64,000 nucleotides of DNA from assembly GCA_015056905.1 (NCBI GenBank), contig SVFI01000001.1, forward strand, positions 124,001 through 188,000, in the 5' to 3' direction. Below are positions 26,256 to 35,892 of this stretch, in pieces. This DNA is from Lachnospiraceae bacterium (GTDB lineage: Bacteria; Bacillota; Clostridia; Lachnospirales; Lachnospiraceae). The translations under genes and the position numbers were made by a program. Below the pieces are notes generated by a model. It searched no databases, was not told the origin of the DNA, and saw only the letters and a list, made by a program, of their open reading frames with translations. Each line of letters opens with the position of its first letter. Positions within the stretch are counted from its first letter, which is position 1.

Positions 26256-27392
26256 TTAAGCTATATTCCGCTTGCGCACATCCGCGCGAAGCATCTGATA
26301 ACATGCTGCTGCAATCGGAACACCGAGCAGCATACCACCGACACCGAGCACTCCTCCGCCAATGGTAACGGCAGAAAGTACCCAGATTCCCGGAAGTCCG
26401 ATGGACGAGCCAACGACTCTCGGATATACAAGATTCCCTTCCAACTGTTGAAGGACAACAATAAACACAAGGAACAAAAGTGCCTTAATCGGTGAAACCG
26501 TCAGAATCATAAACGCTCCGACCGCCGCTCCGATGTACGCACCCGCAACCGGAATGAGCGCCGTAAATCCGATAAAGGCACCAATCATGGTTGCATACGG
26601 GAATCGGAAAATCCACATACAAACCATACAGAGCAATCCGAGGATGACTGCCTCCGTACACTGACCCACGATAAATCTGTGGAAACAATCATGGAATGTA
26701 TGATACACGTAACTGATTTTTTTGTACGCTTTTTCTTGACAATATGTTTTAAAAATACGTCTTACCTGCGCAAACAACGTCTCCTTGCTGATGAGCAGAT
26801 AAATCGAGAAAATCACACCGATCAGCAATGTAACTGCACCGGAGAACACACCTGAAATAACCGAAAATACAGACCCCATAACACCGCCAATACCGGACGC
26901 AATCCATGTCAGTGCATTCTTTAAAATATCTTCCCAATCGGATATACTGTTCTTCTGGATACTGATTCCCGCTTCACTGAGCAGGTTCATAAGTTGCTTA
27001 TTATTCTGTACATAAACCGTTGCTTTATCCAAAACAACCGGAATCTCCTTTACAAGCAGCTTTCCACACTCAATGAGCTGTGGAACAACGAGACTGAAAA
27101 CAAGGAACAAAATACCGACAACGGAAAGATATGCGAGCAACATGCATACTATTCGCTTGCTTGCACTCACCCACTTCTTATCCTTTATCTTTCCTTTGGT
27201 AAAATAATATCTCTCGTAAAAGCTCATGAGAATATTAACAACATAAGCAATCACACAACCGACAATCAATGGCTTTGCAGCGGACAACGCAAGTCCTGCA
27301 ACCACTACCAGTTTATCCCAATAATTAAAAAACAAGAATAACAGTGCTACTGTCACACCGATTTTAAAACAGGTTTTCCACTCCAGTTTCAT
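26256..27392 (-). CDS. AI-2E / YdiK-family membrane transporter
   Basis: A 378-residue protein with about seven or eight transmembrane helices and the family pattern: two N-terminal helices, a long soluble stretch (about 105-160), then helices with the conserved GVPIAAA near the end. Members export small molecules (an autoinducer in TqsA) or act as Na+/H+ antiporters; the role here is open. A weak GGAGTG lies upstream of the ATG. It follows copA in the same direction. Confidence 0.85.
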   Translation of the reverse strand: MKLEWKTCFKIGVTVALLFLFFNYWDKLVVVAGLALSAAKPLIVGCVIAYVVNILMSFYERYYFTKGKIKDKKWVSASKRIVCMLLAYLSVVGILFLVFSLVVPQLIECGKLLVKEIPVVLDKATVYVQNNKQLMNLLSEAGISIQKNSISDWEDILKNALTWIASGIGGVMGSVFSVISGVFSGAVTLLIGVIFSIYLLISKETLFAQVRRIFKTYCQEKAYKKISYVYHTFHDCFHRFIVGQCTEAVILGLLCMVCMWIFRFPYATMIGAFIGFTALIPVAGAYIGAAVGAFMILTVSPIKALLFLVFIVVLQQLEGNLVYPRVVGSSIGLPGIWVLSAVTIGGGVLGVGGMLLGVPIAAACYQMLRADVRKRNIA

Positions 27393-27483
27393 GTCTTTCT
27401 ACACTCCGTTCGATAAACTAATACACATTGCACATTATAACGCAACACCCTGACACTTACAAGTGCATTCCATGTAAAATTTG

Positions 27484-29946
27484 CTACTGAATACTTACCA
27501 CTTCGTACCCCTGGTCTTCTACTGTTTTTTTCAAAATCGCATCGTCAAGTTCCATTGTACTCTTTACGACTGCACTGCCAGTTTCATGGTCAACAACCGC
27601 TTCCGTCACACCCTCAAGCTCCTCCAGACATTTCTTAACTCTGCCCGAACAATGCATACACATCATACCCTTGATTTCCATTTTCTTTTCCATTCGCTTT
27701 ACCTCTTCTTTCTTTTTTTTCGAAAATTTTTTCAGATTTAACCTCAGTGCATTCGTCACCACACAAAAACTCGACAGACTCATCGCCGCCGCCCCAAACA
27801 TCGGATTTAATGTAACCCCGAATACCGGATACAGCACACCTGCCGCAATCGGGATTCCGAGTGAATTATATACAAATGCCCAAAACAGATTTTCTTTGAT
27901 GTTTTTTAATGTAGCTCGGCTAAGAAGCAGTGCCTCAACAACTCCGCTCAGCCTTCCTCCCACCAGAACAACATCCGCCGCCTCCATTGCAACGTCCGTT
28001 CCCGACGCCATGGCAATACCGACATCCGCTGTCATGAGTGCAGGTGCATCATTGATACCGTCACCGACCATCGCAACCTTCCCATGCTTCTTAAGATTTT
28101 CTATTGCATCTTTTTTGCCCTCCGGCAAAACACCCGCAATCACCTCATCTACACCTGCCTGCGCTCCGATGGCGTGCGCTGTCGTCTCATTATCTCCGGT
28201 TAACATAACTATTTTCATTCCAAGTGCGCGTAGCTCCCGAATCACCTGTGCACTATCCTTTTTCAACACATCCGCTACCGCAATTATACCAAGCATTTTT
28301 TCTCCGTCAGCAAAAAACAATGGTGTTTTCCCCTGCGCCGATAATTCCGCGGCTTTTTGACGAAGATGCGCTCCCACATCCATCCGGCTTTCCATATATG
28401 CAAGACTTCCGCCAACCAGAGTTTCACCCTGATATATTCCGCTCAGTCCGTTCCCCGCAAGTGCGGTAAAGTCCTTCACTTCCTCCTCTGTCTGTATGCC
28501 CTGTCCCTCTGCATATGTCATCACAGCCCTGGCAAGCGGATGCTCACTTTTCTTCTCAAGCACGGCCGCCGTTCTCAGCAGAAGTTCTCTGCTCACCCCC
28601 TCCGCCGGCAAAACATCCGTTACCACAGGTTTCCCCTGCGTAATCGTTCCCGTTTTGTCAAAGACTACTATCTCCGTTTTGCCCGTCTGCTCAAGAGCGG
28701 TTGCATTTTTGAAAAGAACTCCCATCGTCGCGCCCTTTCCGGTTCCGACCATAATTGCAACCGGTGTCGCTAATCCAAGCGCGCACGGACAACTGATGAC
28801 AAGAACAGCAATCGCCCTCTCAAAAGCGAAGTCACTGCTCTGTCCCATTCCAATCCATGCCAAAAACGTCACAAACGAAATGAAGATAACAACCGGCACG
28901 AAAACACCCGATACTTTATCTGCCATTTTGGCAATCGGTGCCCTGGAAGATGCTGCTTCATTTACCATTTTAATAATTTGCGAAAACGTCGTATCTTCCC
29001 CTGTCTTGACTGCTTTGCATTTTAAAAATCCGGACTGATTGATTGTTGCTGAATAAACATGGTCGCCCTCCGCTTTATCCACCGGAATACTCTCTCCTGT
29101 CAACGCCGACTCATCGACGGCACTGTTTCCTTCCAATACATTTCCGTCCACCGGAATACTCTCTCCCGGCCTGACCACAAAAATATCTCCGACACTCACC
29201 TGCGAGGCCGGAATTCTTTTCTCCTTTCCGCCCACCAGAACGGTTGCTGTCTTCGGCGTAAGTTTCATCAAACTGCTTAAAGCATTTGTCGTCTTTCCCT
29301 TTGCCCTCGCTTCGAGCATTTTTCCCACTGTGATAAGTGTCAAAATCATCGCTGCCGACTCAAAATAAAACCCGTGCAGATAATGGGCTCCCATCGCTCT
29401 GTTGTCAGACACATAGCACTCTGTCATATCAAACAGTACTTTCATGCTTTTAACAAAAGCCGCACCGGAACCGATGGCTACAAGCGTATCCATATTCGGC
29501 GCTCCATGCAGAAGACTTCCGAACCCGTTTTCAAAAAATTTTCGGTTTATGAACATAATAGTAATCGTAAAAAGCATCTGCCATATCGCAAGCGCAAGTG
29601 GATTTTCTGCCAAATCCTCAGGCAGAGGCCAGTTCCACATCACATGTCCCATTGAAAGATACATCAGCGGCACAAGCAGGCACAACGAAGATACGAGACG
29701 AAACTTAGTACTCTGCTCCTCGCTAATATATTCCGTTCTCTTACCGGCTCTGCCCGCATAGGCTCCATAGCCGGCCTTCTCAACCGCACGTATTACATCT
29801 TCCGCCAAGGCATCCCCTTCCACCTGCATACTGTTCATAAGCAGATTGACCGACACTTCCGTGACACCTTCCACTTTTGCAACTGCCTTTTCTACACGCG
29901 CACTGCACGCGGCGCATGTCATTCCCGTTACATGATATTTCATCAT
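27484..29946 (-). CDS. copA: Copper-exporting P1B-type ATPase with HMA domains at both ends
   Basis: An 820-residue membrane ATPase. The N-terminal heavy-metal domain has [14 protein letters not shown]. The metal-transport motif SCPCALG, phosphatase motif LTGES, phosphorylation site [15 protein letters not shown] and [10 protein letters not shown] are all present, defining a Cu(I) exporter. Unusually, a second heavy-metal domain with [12 protein letters not shown] follows the last helix (about 752-820). A GAGG at 27702-27705 stands 8 nt before an in-frame ATG at 27693, so the C-terminal 69 residues could also be made as a free CopZ-like chaperone. No copper-responsive repressor lies nearby. 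Confidence 0.93.
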   Translation of the reverse strand: MMKYHVTGMTCAACSARVEKAVAKVEGVTEVSVNLLMNSMQVEGDALAEDVIRAVEKAGYGAYAGRAGKRTEYISEEQSTKFRLVSSLCLLVPLMYLSMGHVMWNWPLPEDLAENPLALAIWQMLFTITIMFINRKFFENGFGSLLHGAPNMDTLVAIGSGAAFVKSMKVLFDMTECYVSDNRAMGAHYLHGFYFESAAMILTLITVGKMLEARAKGKTTNALSSLMKLTPKTATVLVGGKEKRIPASQVSVGDIFVVRPGESIPVDGNVLEGNSAVDESALTGESIPVDKAEGDHVYSATINQSGFLKCKAVKTGEDTTFSQIIKMVNEAASSRAPIAKMADKVSGVFVPVVIFISFVTFLAWIGMGQSSDFAFERAIAVLVISCPCALGLATPVAIMVGTGKGATMGVLFKNATALEQTGKTEIVVFDKTGTITQGKPVVTDVLPAEGVSRELLLRTAAVLEKKSEHPLARAVMTYAEGQGIQTEEEVKDFTALAGNGLSGIYQGETLVGGSLAYMESRMDVGAHLRQKAAELSAQGKTPLFFADGEKMLGIIAVADVLKKDSAQVIRELRALGMKIVMLTGDNETTAHAIGAQAGVDEVIAGVLPEGKKDAIENLKKHGKVAMVGDGINDAPALMTADVGIAMASGTDVAMEAADVVLVGGRLSGVVEALLLSRATLKNIKENLFWAFVYNSLGIPIAAGVLYPVFGVTLNPMFGAAAMSLSSFCVVTNALRLNLKKFSKKKKEEVKRMEKKMEIKGMMCMHCSGRVKKCLEELEGVTEAVVDHETGSAVVKSTMELDDAILKKTVEDQGYEVVSIQ
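27691..27705 (-). promoter_or_regulatory. Possible internal ribosome-binding site and start inside copA (CopZ-like product)
   Basis: AGAGG followed 8 nt later by ATG (27693-27691), in frame with copA. The product would be a 69-residue CopZ-like copper chaperone with M-x-C-M-H-C. Codons for E-E-V-K-R could create this by chance; expression is not shown. Confidence 0.4.
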
Positions 29947-30030
29947 ATCAAATCACCTGATTTTATGCCTTTCTGTTTACTCTCTTATACACTTATTTTC
30001 CCCGCTCGTCAATGGTGTTCCGTCAATAAG

Positions 30031-30069
30031 AACAAAGCACCGTTCTGCGCCAAACAGCTACAGAACGGT
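30031..30069 (-). terminator. Terminator after the NSS transporter gene
   Basis: Minus strand ACCGTTCTG (30069-30061) pairs perfectly with CAGAACGGT (30047-30039), followed by a broken U run. It lies 24 bp after the stop. Confidence 0.6.
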
Positions 30070-30092
30070 ACTCCAATCATTCATATAAACAA

Positions 30093-31559
30093 CTATGCTT
30101 TTTTCTTCTTCCCAAAGGTAAAGCTGAGCACCAGCGCAAGGAACAAAACAGCTATCACCATCCAGAACGCGAGTACCTTCGGTCCCTGTCCGACAAAGAA
30201 GTCATAATATCCTTTCAGATAAATAACAATAATCAACGTCGGAATGACATATGTCATGTATCCTCTGAGCGCTTTCGGGAATAACTTTCCTTTTCCTTCG
30301 TTGACTTCCGCAAGGAAATTATCAAATCCCCAACCGTTCTTTTTCACACAGAACATAACAAACAGAAGACTTCCGAGAGGAAGAATGTTATAAGAGACAA
30401 TAAAATCCTCCAAATCCATCAGCGTTGAGCCGGCACCGAGCGGCTGTACAGATGATAATACATTGTAACCGAGAATTGCCGGAAGAGATAACGCTATTAC
30501 AAGCGCAAGATTTATCCATACGGTTTTCGCTCTGCTCCATCCGGTGGAATCCATCATCATTGCAATGATATTTTCAAACACGGCAATCACGGTAGAAAAA
30601 GCCGCAAATGTCATAAAAATAAAGAACAAAGTCCCCCAGACAGCTCCTGCTTTCATATGCGCAAATACCGTCGGAAGTGTAATAAATAGTAAGGACGGAC
30701 CCGCATCCGGCTCAACTCCGTAAGCAAAACAAGCCGGAATAATAATAAATCCTGCTGTCAGTGCTACAAATGTATCAAGGACAAGCACATTTCCCGCTTC
30801 GCCTAAAAGCTTGCGTTCTTTGTTTAAGTAGCTTCCAAATATTTCCATACTACCCATACCGACACTGAGTGTAAAGAACGCATGTGACATCGCATTAAAT
30901 ATCACTGTCCCAAGTCCGTTATCCACCATTTTTCCGAAATCCGGCACAAGATAAAACTTTACCCCCTCTATCGCATTCGGGAGAAAAACAGAGTTTACGG
31001 CAAGAACAACCATAAGACCAATCAAAAGAAGCATCATAACTTTTGTGATTTTTTCCACGCCATTCTGCAATCCCTTTGCACAAACGCCGAAGGAAACGGC
31101 AATGACAAGAATCGTCCAGAAAACAAGTTCTCCCGGATTGCCCGTCAGGAGTTCAAACTCCACCTTTGCCGCTGCTGTATCAACCCCGTTAAGTGTTCCG
31201 CGAATCATCCGGTAAGCATAAGCTAACATCCATCCTGCCACCATCGTATAGAACATCATGAGCAGATAATTACCGGCAATTCCGAATTTTCCGAACCGAT
31301 GCCATCTTGTATTCTCCGGTTCAAGTTCGTTAAACGCTTTCACAATACTCTTGTGACTTTTTCGGCCGATGGCAAACTCACAAATCAAAATAGGAAGACC
31401 GAATCCAATCAGACAGAGCAGATACACAAGAATAAAAGCTGCTCCTCCATTCTGCCCGCAGATATACGGGAACTTCCATACATTTCCCAGACCGATGGCA
31501 CATCCTGCTGATACAAGAATAAACCCAAGTCTGGAGCCAAAACTTTCTCTTTCTTTCAT
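30093..31559 (-). CDS. Sodium-dependent (NSS/SNF) amino-acid transporter
   Basis: A 488-residue protein with about eleven to twelve transmembrane helices. The first helix has the family signature AIGLGNVWKFPY with the Na+-site GLGN, and helix 6 carries the unwound-region glycine segment. Relatives (LeuT, MhsT, TnaT) take up amino acids with Na+. The specific amino acid is not evident. It starts with ATG preceded by GAGG and is followed by its own terminator. Confidence 0.9.
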   Translation of the reverse strand: MKERESFGSRLGFILVSAGCAIGLGNVWKFPYICGQNGGAAFILVYLLCLIGFGLPILICEFAIGRKSHKSIVKAFNELEPENTRWHRFGKFGIAGNYLLMMFYTMVAGWMLAYAYRMIRGTLNGVDTAAAKVEFELLTGNPGELVFWTILVIAVSFGVCAKGLQNGVEKITKVMMLLLIGLMVVLAVNSVFLPNAIEGVKFYLVPDFGKMVDNGLGTVIFNAMSHAFFTLSVGMGSMEIFGSYLNKERKLLGEAGNVLVLDTFVALTAGFIIIPACFAYGVEPDAGPSLLFITLPTVFAHMKAGAVWGTLFFIFMTFAAFSTVIAVFENIIAMMMDSTGWSRAKTVWINLALVIALSLPAILGYNVLSSVQPLGAGSTLMDLEDFIVSYNILPLGSLLFVMFCVKKNGWGFDNFLAEVNEGKGKLFPKALRGYMTYVIPTLIIVIYLKGYYDFFVGQGPKVLAFWMVIAVLFLALVLSFTFGKKKKA

Positions 31560-31582
31560 AATACATCCTCTTTACTTTTTAT

Positions 31583-32227
31583 TTATTGCAATGCACGTTC
31601 GACATCATCCAGCTTCTGCGAAAAAACCGCAAAAAATGCATCTTCCGATGCATCAAAGGAAAAATAAAATGTCTGCAGGACATACATGGTAAGTGATTTC
31701 ACCTCATCCTCCCGTGCATCCTCAAACAGTTTCGTCAATTCCTTCCGAAAATCATGCCAGCGCAATACATACGAATGATATTGCTGTGCCGGTTCCACTC
31801 CTATCCAGCGACTTACTTTCACCTTGGAACGATTCTTCTTTTTACACTCCTCCGCCAGAAGAATGTAATTCATTTTCCTGTCCTCATAGTTTCTGCCAAG
31901 CGGAAACAATCTGCACATTCCGGGGCGATTCGCATGAATGCTGCAACGCCCTTCCACATTCAAAAACGGACATGCGTCCGTCTTTGAATTCATCTTTATA
32001 TGAGGTAAAATCAGTCCGCCGACAACCGTCAGGGAAATCTTCCCGCTTCCGAGAAGCTCCTGTGTTGTCTGCCCGGTTGCCCTGCGCATCATCCACACGT
32101 CGTACGGGTCAAGTACGATTGTATCTCCCATACCCGTGCAACACTCACAGCATCCGATACAATCCTGACAGTTCGCGCGAACCAATTCCTCCAGTTCATA
32201 AAATTTACCGTCCGTCTTAAGACTCAT
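31583..32227 (-). CDS. YkgJ-family cysteine-cluster protein
   Basis: A 214-residue cytoplasmic protein. The N-terminal half carries CQDCIGCCECC and later ACPFLNVEGRCSIHANRPGMCRLFP, the pattern of the YkgJ/UPF0153 zinc- or iron-binding family of unknown function. The C-terminal half is helical and charged, with no recognised motif. The ATG at 32227 lies inside the 3' end of mscL, with GAGG about 11 nt upstream; a TTG at 32239 is less likely as it has no spacing from that site. The 11-bp overlap ties it to mscL. Confidence 0.8.
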   Translation of the reverse strand: MSLKTDGKFYELEELVRANCQDCIGCCECCTGMGDTIVLDPYDVWMMRRATGQTTQELLGSGKISLTVVGGLILPHIKMNSKTDACPFLNVEGRCSIHANRPGMCRLFPLGRNYEDRKMNYILLAEECKKKNRSKVKVSRWIGVEPAQQYHSYVLRWHDFRKELTKLFEDAREDEVKSLTMYVLQTFYFSFDASEDAFFAVFSQKLDDVERALQ

Positions 32228-32648
32228 CTGCTTTCTCAACCTCTTCTATGACAGATGTACAGTTCGGACATCTTGTTGCCTCCAAATGAATATCACTCTT
32301 ACAGAACGGACATTTCTTCGTAGTCGGTGCATCTTCTTTTTTCGGTTTCATTTTGTCCGATGCCTTGTTAATCATGCTGACCAGAAGAAATACAACAAAT
32401 GCCATAATGACAAAATTCATGACCGCCGTTAAAAACTTACCGTAATTCAGCGTTGCCTCGCCGAGAAGTGTAATGCTGTACCGGTCAAAGTTCATACCGC
32501 CGAACAAACCAATCAGCGGATTGATAATATCTTCCACAAGTGATGATACAATACCTGTAAAGGCACCACCGATGATAATACCGACCGCCATATCAATTAC
32601 ATTTCCGCGACTGATAAATTTTTTGAATTCTTCGAAAAACTTTTTCAT
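32217..32648 (-). CDS. mscL: Large-conductance mechanosensitive channel with C-terminal zinc ribbon
   Basis: A 143-residue channel that opens under membrane tension to release solutes in osmotic downshock. The N-terminal amphipathic helix and first helix (FKKFISRGNVIDMAVG then IIIGGAF) are standard, and the second helix lies near 75-92. Residues 113-131 add a zinc-ribbon (CPFCKS and RCPNC), a known extra in some Firmicute MscL proteins. It follows the hydrogenase-like gene by 29 bp with no terminator between. Confidence 0.94.
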   Translation of the reverse strand: MKKFFEEFKKFISRGNVIDMAVGIIIGGAFTGIVSSLVEDIINPLIGLFGGMNFDRYSITLLGEATLNYGKFLTAVMNFVIMAFVVFLLVSMINKASDKMKPKKEDAPTTKKCPFCKSDIHLEATRCPNCTSVIEEVEKADES

Positions 32649-32677
32649 TTTAAAAATCTCCTTTTTATGTATCTTTG

Positions 32678-34600
32678 TTATCCGATGCCGTTTACAAGGT
32701 GATCAAGATTCTCTTTGATATGATTGCTGATTTCCGTGATATTGGCCGAAGACTGTGCAATCTCTCCCGTAGAGTCTGCAAGATGTTGCGTTCTCTCACT
32801 CACCTTGTCCACAACTTCAAGAAGCGCTTTCGCCTCATTTGCAATCGCATTGATTGCACGCTCAATCTTAATCTGTCCCTCATTGCTGTCGCCTGCCGCC
32901 TTCTTGGAGCTTGCTGCCAGCACATTAATCTGACTTGCAACAACCGCAAATCCTCTTCCGGCTTCACCGGCTCTTGCCGCCTCAATAGATGCATTGAGCG
33001 CAAGAAGGTTCGTCTTTGTCGCAATATTTACAACCTGATTATTGTTCGTCTTAAGAAGTTTGAGCAGTTCGAAAATTTCTTCCAACGAGTGTTCCAACTT
33101 CTGGCAGAATTCCGTTACATTCATCACTTCATCGGAAATACCGTTGCTCTCCTCAGCGTTCATCTCATTCTCGGATTCCATCTGCTCTACTGCATTGTTG
33201 AGTCCGATGAAATCTTCGTTAATCAAAGTAACCATCTTAGAGATTTCATCCTTCTGACGATTCAGCTCCTCCATCAGTTCCGTAATTTCCTGTTTTTCCT
33301 TCTGTGCCAAATCCTTAATGTAATGAATACAATTCGCCTTGTTGTTAAAGCCGTTATAGATTGCTGTTGCCATCTCTTCACAACTCTCATAACCACAGCA
33401 GGAGCAGTCGATATGTCTCTGCTCTTCCGTAAACTTATTCATCTCTGCAAAAATACGATTGAGCGCTGCGCGGTCCGGCACCTGATAACGACACTTCGCC
33501 GATCGGTCCGTATACCGACGCAAAAAGTCATTTAAATTTAAATCCTTAAACTGAAGGTTGAGTTGCTCAAGCCTCTGCTCCGGCGTCAATCCCCTGGCCC
33601 ATGCGCCCTTTTTCCCTTCCTGTTTACAGCTTTCACGAATACGGAGCATCTCATATAACACATCTTCCGTCTCATTCTTGGAAGGTTCTGTGGCTGTACC
33701 GTACAGACATCCCTGAGAACAGTTAAGTGCATCTATGAACAGATACGGTGTTTTCTCTTGTGCAATTCTGTGCTTGTTCTGCTCCAGAAAATGGTACATG
33801 TGCTTTTCGCCTTCCATTTGGCGAATCAACGTACTCTCTCCGCAGAACCAGAATACATTTTCTTTAAGGCCACCCGGCATCGGATATTCCGAACCGAGAC
33901 CGTATTCGATTTCATCGCTGCACGGCGTTCCTGTAATACCATGTTTACGGATATACTGCATCAGATGGTCAAAAGTCACATTGTATGATATATATCCCTT
34001 GTTATTCGGGTCATCAATCTCCATCTTCTTAGCAATACACGGACTGATAAATGCAAGCTTGTCTGTAATACCCATGTATTTCTTCGCGTAGATAGCTCCG
34101 CACATCATCGGACTCTGTACCGGAAAAAGCTTCGGAATAAGTTCCGGTATATAGCGCTCAATATATCCGACTACCGCAGGGCACGGCTGTGAAATACCAC
34201 CCATAAAATTATTCTTCGTTATGTAATTGATATAACCCCATGTCGTGATATCTGCAGCAAAAGAAACACTGATTATGCGATTTACACCTGCAGCCTTGAG
34301 ACCTCCGAGCACCTGCTCGTACTCATCCGGATAGTTCGCTTTAAACGCCGGCGCAAGCAAAATGGAGATCCTCTCACCTCTTGCCAAATCGGCAAAGAAG
34401 CGCTCTGTATCGTCGTTAAACTCCCTTGCATTGTGTTTTCACACATCAAAACATGCCCCGCACGCAATGCACTTATCACCATCGACCTCAATGCGATTCA
34501 TCCCGTCCTTCTCAACCTGTATATTCGCACCAAGACAACTGCAGGCACTAATACATTTGTTACATCCAACACAGTTTTCATTCGTAAATACCAGTGACAT
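32678..34600 (-). CDS. Sensory [FeFe]-hydrogenase-like / methyl-accepting chemotaxis fusion, interrupted by in-frame TGA (codon 54)
   Basis: A 640-codon cytoplasmic signalling protein, with no transmembrane segment. Ferredoxin-type cysteines come first (C10, C13, C16, C20; C44, C47, C50). An H-cluster domain follows (QPCPA near 140, SPCIAKK near 188, NCSQGC near 294-298), then an extra Cys-rich cluster (CSCCGYESC near 399-407) and a methyl-accepting signalling tip ([17 protein letters not shown] near 530). The proton-transfer cysteine of L1 is replaced by Pro, as in putative sensory (chemotaxis-linked, group C) enzymes. Codon 54 is TGA (34441-34439), exactly where the fourth cysteine of the second cluster should be. 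The 586 codons after it are open. Start 34600 has AAGGAGAAGG upstream. It is either a selenocysteine, a recent nonsense mutation or a sequencing error; no restart site is seen. Confidence 0.8.
34392..34429 (-). other. Hairpin just downstream of the in-frame TGA (SECIS candidate)
   Basis: In the mRNA, GCAAGGGAG pairs with CUUCUUUGC over nine consecutive base pairs (two G-U). The stem starts 9 nt after the UGA and encloses a 20-base loop. Position fits a bacterial SECIS, but the loop is larger than usual and the match could be chance. Confidence 0.25.
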
Positions 34601-34645
34601 ACCCTTCTCCTTCTTTCACACATCACTTTATTCTTATGATAAATA

Positions 34646-34678
34646 AAGAAAAGCCGAGATATTCCCGACTTTATTCTT
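34646..34678 (-). terminator. Terminator after the rRNA methyltransferase gene
   Basis: Minus strand AGTCGGGA and TCTCGGCT form an 8-bp stem with a three-base loop (two G-U pairs), followed by UUUUCUUU. Confidence 0.7.
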
Positions 34679-34698
34679 TCGAATTATTATACCACTTT

Positions 34699-35892
34699 TT
34701 ATGCCAAATGTAAATGAACAATCATTTCACAATGAGAAGTCATGGGAAACATATCTACCGGTTGCATCTTCGCAACCTTATATCCATGTTTTGTCAGATA
34801 TCCGAGGTCGCGCGCCAATGTATCCGGTCCGCAGGAAATATAAACAATCTTCCCAGGTGCCAGTCTGCACACGGAGGACAGAAATGCCTCGTCACTTCCG
34901 CTGCGCGGCGGGTCCATTAATACGACGTCCGCTCTCACGCCCTGCTCTGCCGCCTTCACCATCCATTTTCCTGCATCTTCGCATACAAATGTTGCATTGG
35001 AGGTCTTGTTGTGCTTTGCATTCTCCCGCGCATCTTTGACCGCTTCCGGATTAAGCTCCACACCGATCACACTGCCGGCCTTCCTTGCGGCAACAAGTCC
35101 GATGGTTCCGATACCGCAATAAGCATCAATTACGGTTTCCTTTCCGGTCAGCTGCGCCATCTCCATTGCTTTCTCATACAAAATCTCCGTCTGCTCCGGA
35201 TTGACCTGATAAAACGACTGCGGAGAAAGCCGGAACGATACGCCGCAGAGACTGTCCTCAATGTATCCCTTTCCATACAGCACAATATCTCTCTTTCCTA
35301 AAACCATCGTCGTACGCTTCTCGTTCACATTGATGACAATCGTGCTGATTTCCGGATGAAGCTTGACAAGCGCCTTCGCAAAATTGTTTTTGGATGGCAA
35401 AATCGGTGACCGCAGAACGAGAATTACCATAATCTGCCCGGTCGCTTTTGACACGCGAACCACGACATGTTTAAGCAGTCCCATATCCGTTCTCTCATCG
35501 TATGTTCTGATTTTAAATGATTTCAGAAGATTTCGCACAGACAAAATAATTTCATCCGCCTTCTCATGCTCAATCATACACCTGTCTATCTTGACAATGC
35601 GATGTGATTTTTCTTCATAAATACCGGAAATCGCACTACCCTTTTCGTATCCGAATACCGCATGTACCTTGTGACGATAATGATACGGGTGTTCCATTCC
35701 GAGAATCGGTTCTACCTTCCCGAACTTTCCCAAGAGTTTTTCCATCGCCTTCTGCTTATCCGCAAGCTGCTGCTTATACGGAACATCTATAAACTGACAT
35801 CCTCCGCACTTTTTCATGTACGGACAGGCTCCTGTCTTTGTATTCTTCTTATTTTCGATACGCCGGGGCGCATCTTTCCGCTGTCTGCTCAT
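34699..35892 (-). CDS. 23S rRNA (uracil-5-)-methyltransferase, RlmD/RumA type
   Basis: A 397-residue SAM-dependent methyltransferase. The N-terminal cysteine motif CPYMKKCGGCQ binds an iron-sulfur cluster. The SAM-binding DAYCGIGTIGL, the DPPRSG motif and the catalytic-cysteine region YISCGPDTLARDL follow. It methylates a uracil in 23S rRNA (or tRNA in close relatives). The N-terminal TRAM domain of many RumA proteins seems reduced or missing, since the cysteine motif begins by residue 24. The ATG overlaps the radical SAM gene stop by four bases. Confidence 0.88.
   Translation of the reverse strand: MSRQRKDAPRRIENKKNTKTGACPYMKKCGGCQFIDVPYKQQLADKQKAMEKLLGKFGKVEPILGMEHPYHYRHKVHAVFGYEKGSAISGIYEEKSHRIVKIDRCMIEHEKADEIILSVRNLLKSFKIRTYDERTDMGLLKHVVVRVSKATGQIMVILVLRSPILPSKNNFAKALVKLHPEISTIVINVNEKRTTMVLGKRDIVLYGKGYIEDSLCGVSFRLSPQSFYQVNPEQTEILYEKAMEMAQLTGKETVIDAYCGIGTIGLVAARKAGSVIGVELNPEAVKDARENAKHNKTSNATFVCEDAGKWMVKAAEQGVRADVVLMDPPRSGSDEAFLSSVCRLAPGKIVYISCGPDTLARDLGYLTKHGYKVAKMQPVDMFPMTSHCEMIVHLHLA

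Noticed and set aside
32675-33535. 286-codon plus-strand frame opposite the hydrogenase-like gene
   Set aside because: It is antisense to the methyl-accepting domain; the composition is that of a shadow frame.
34385-34387. TTG restart for the hydrogenase-like gene after the TGA
   Set aside because: No ribosome-binding site precedes it, and it would discard both ferredoxin clusters; the true start is the ATG at 34600.
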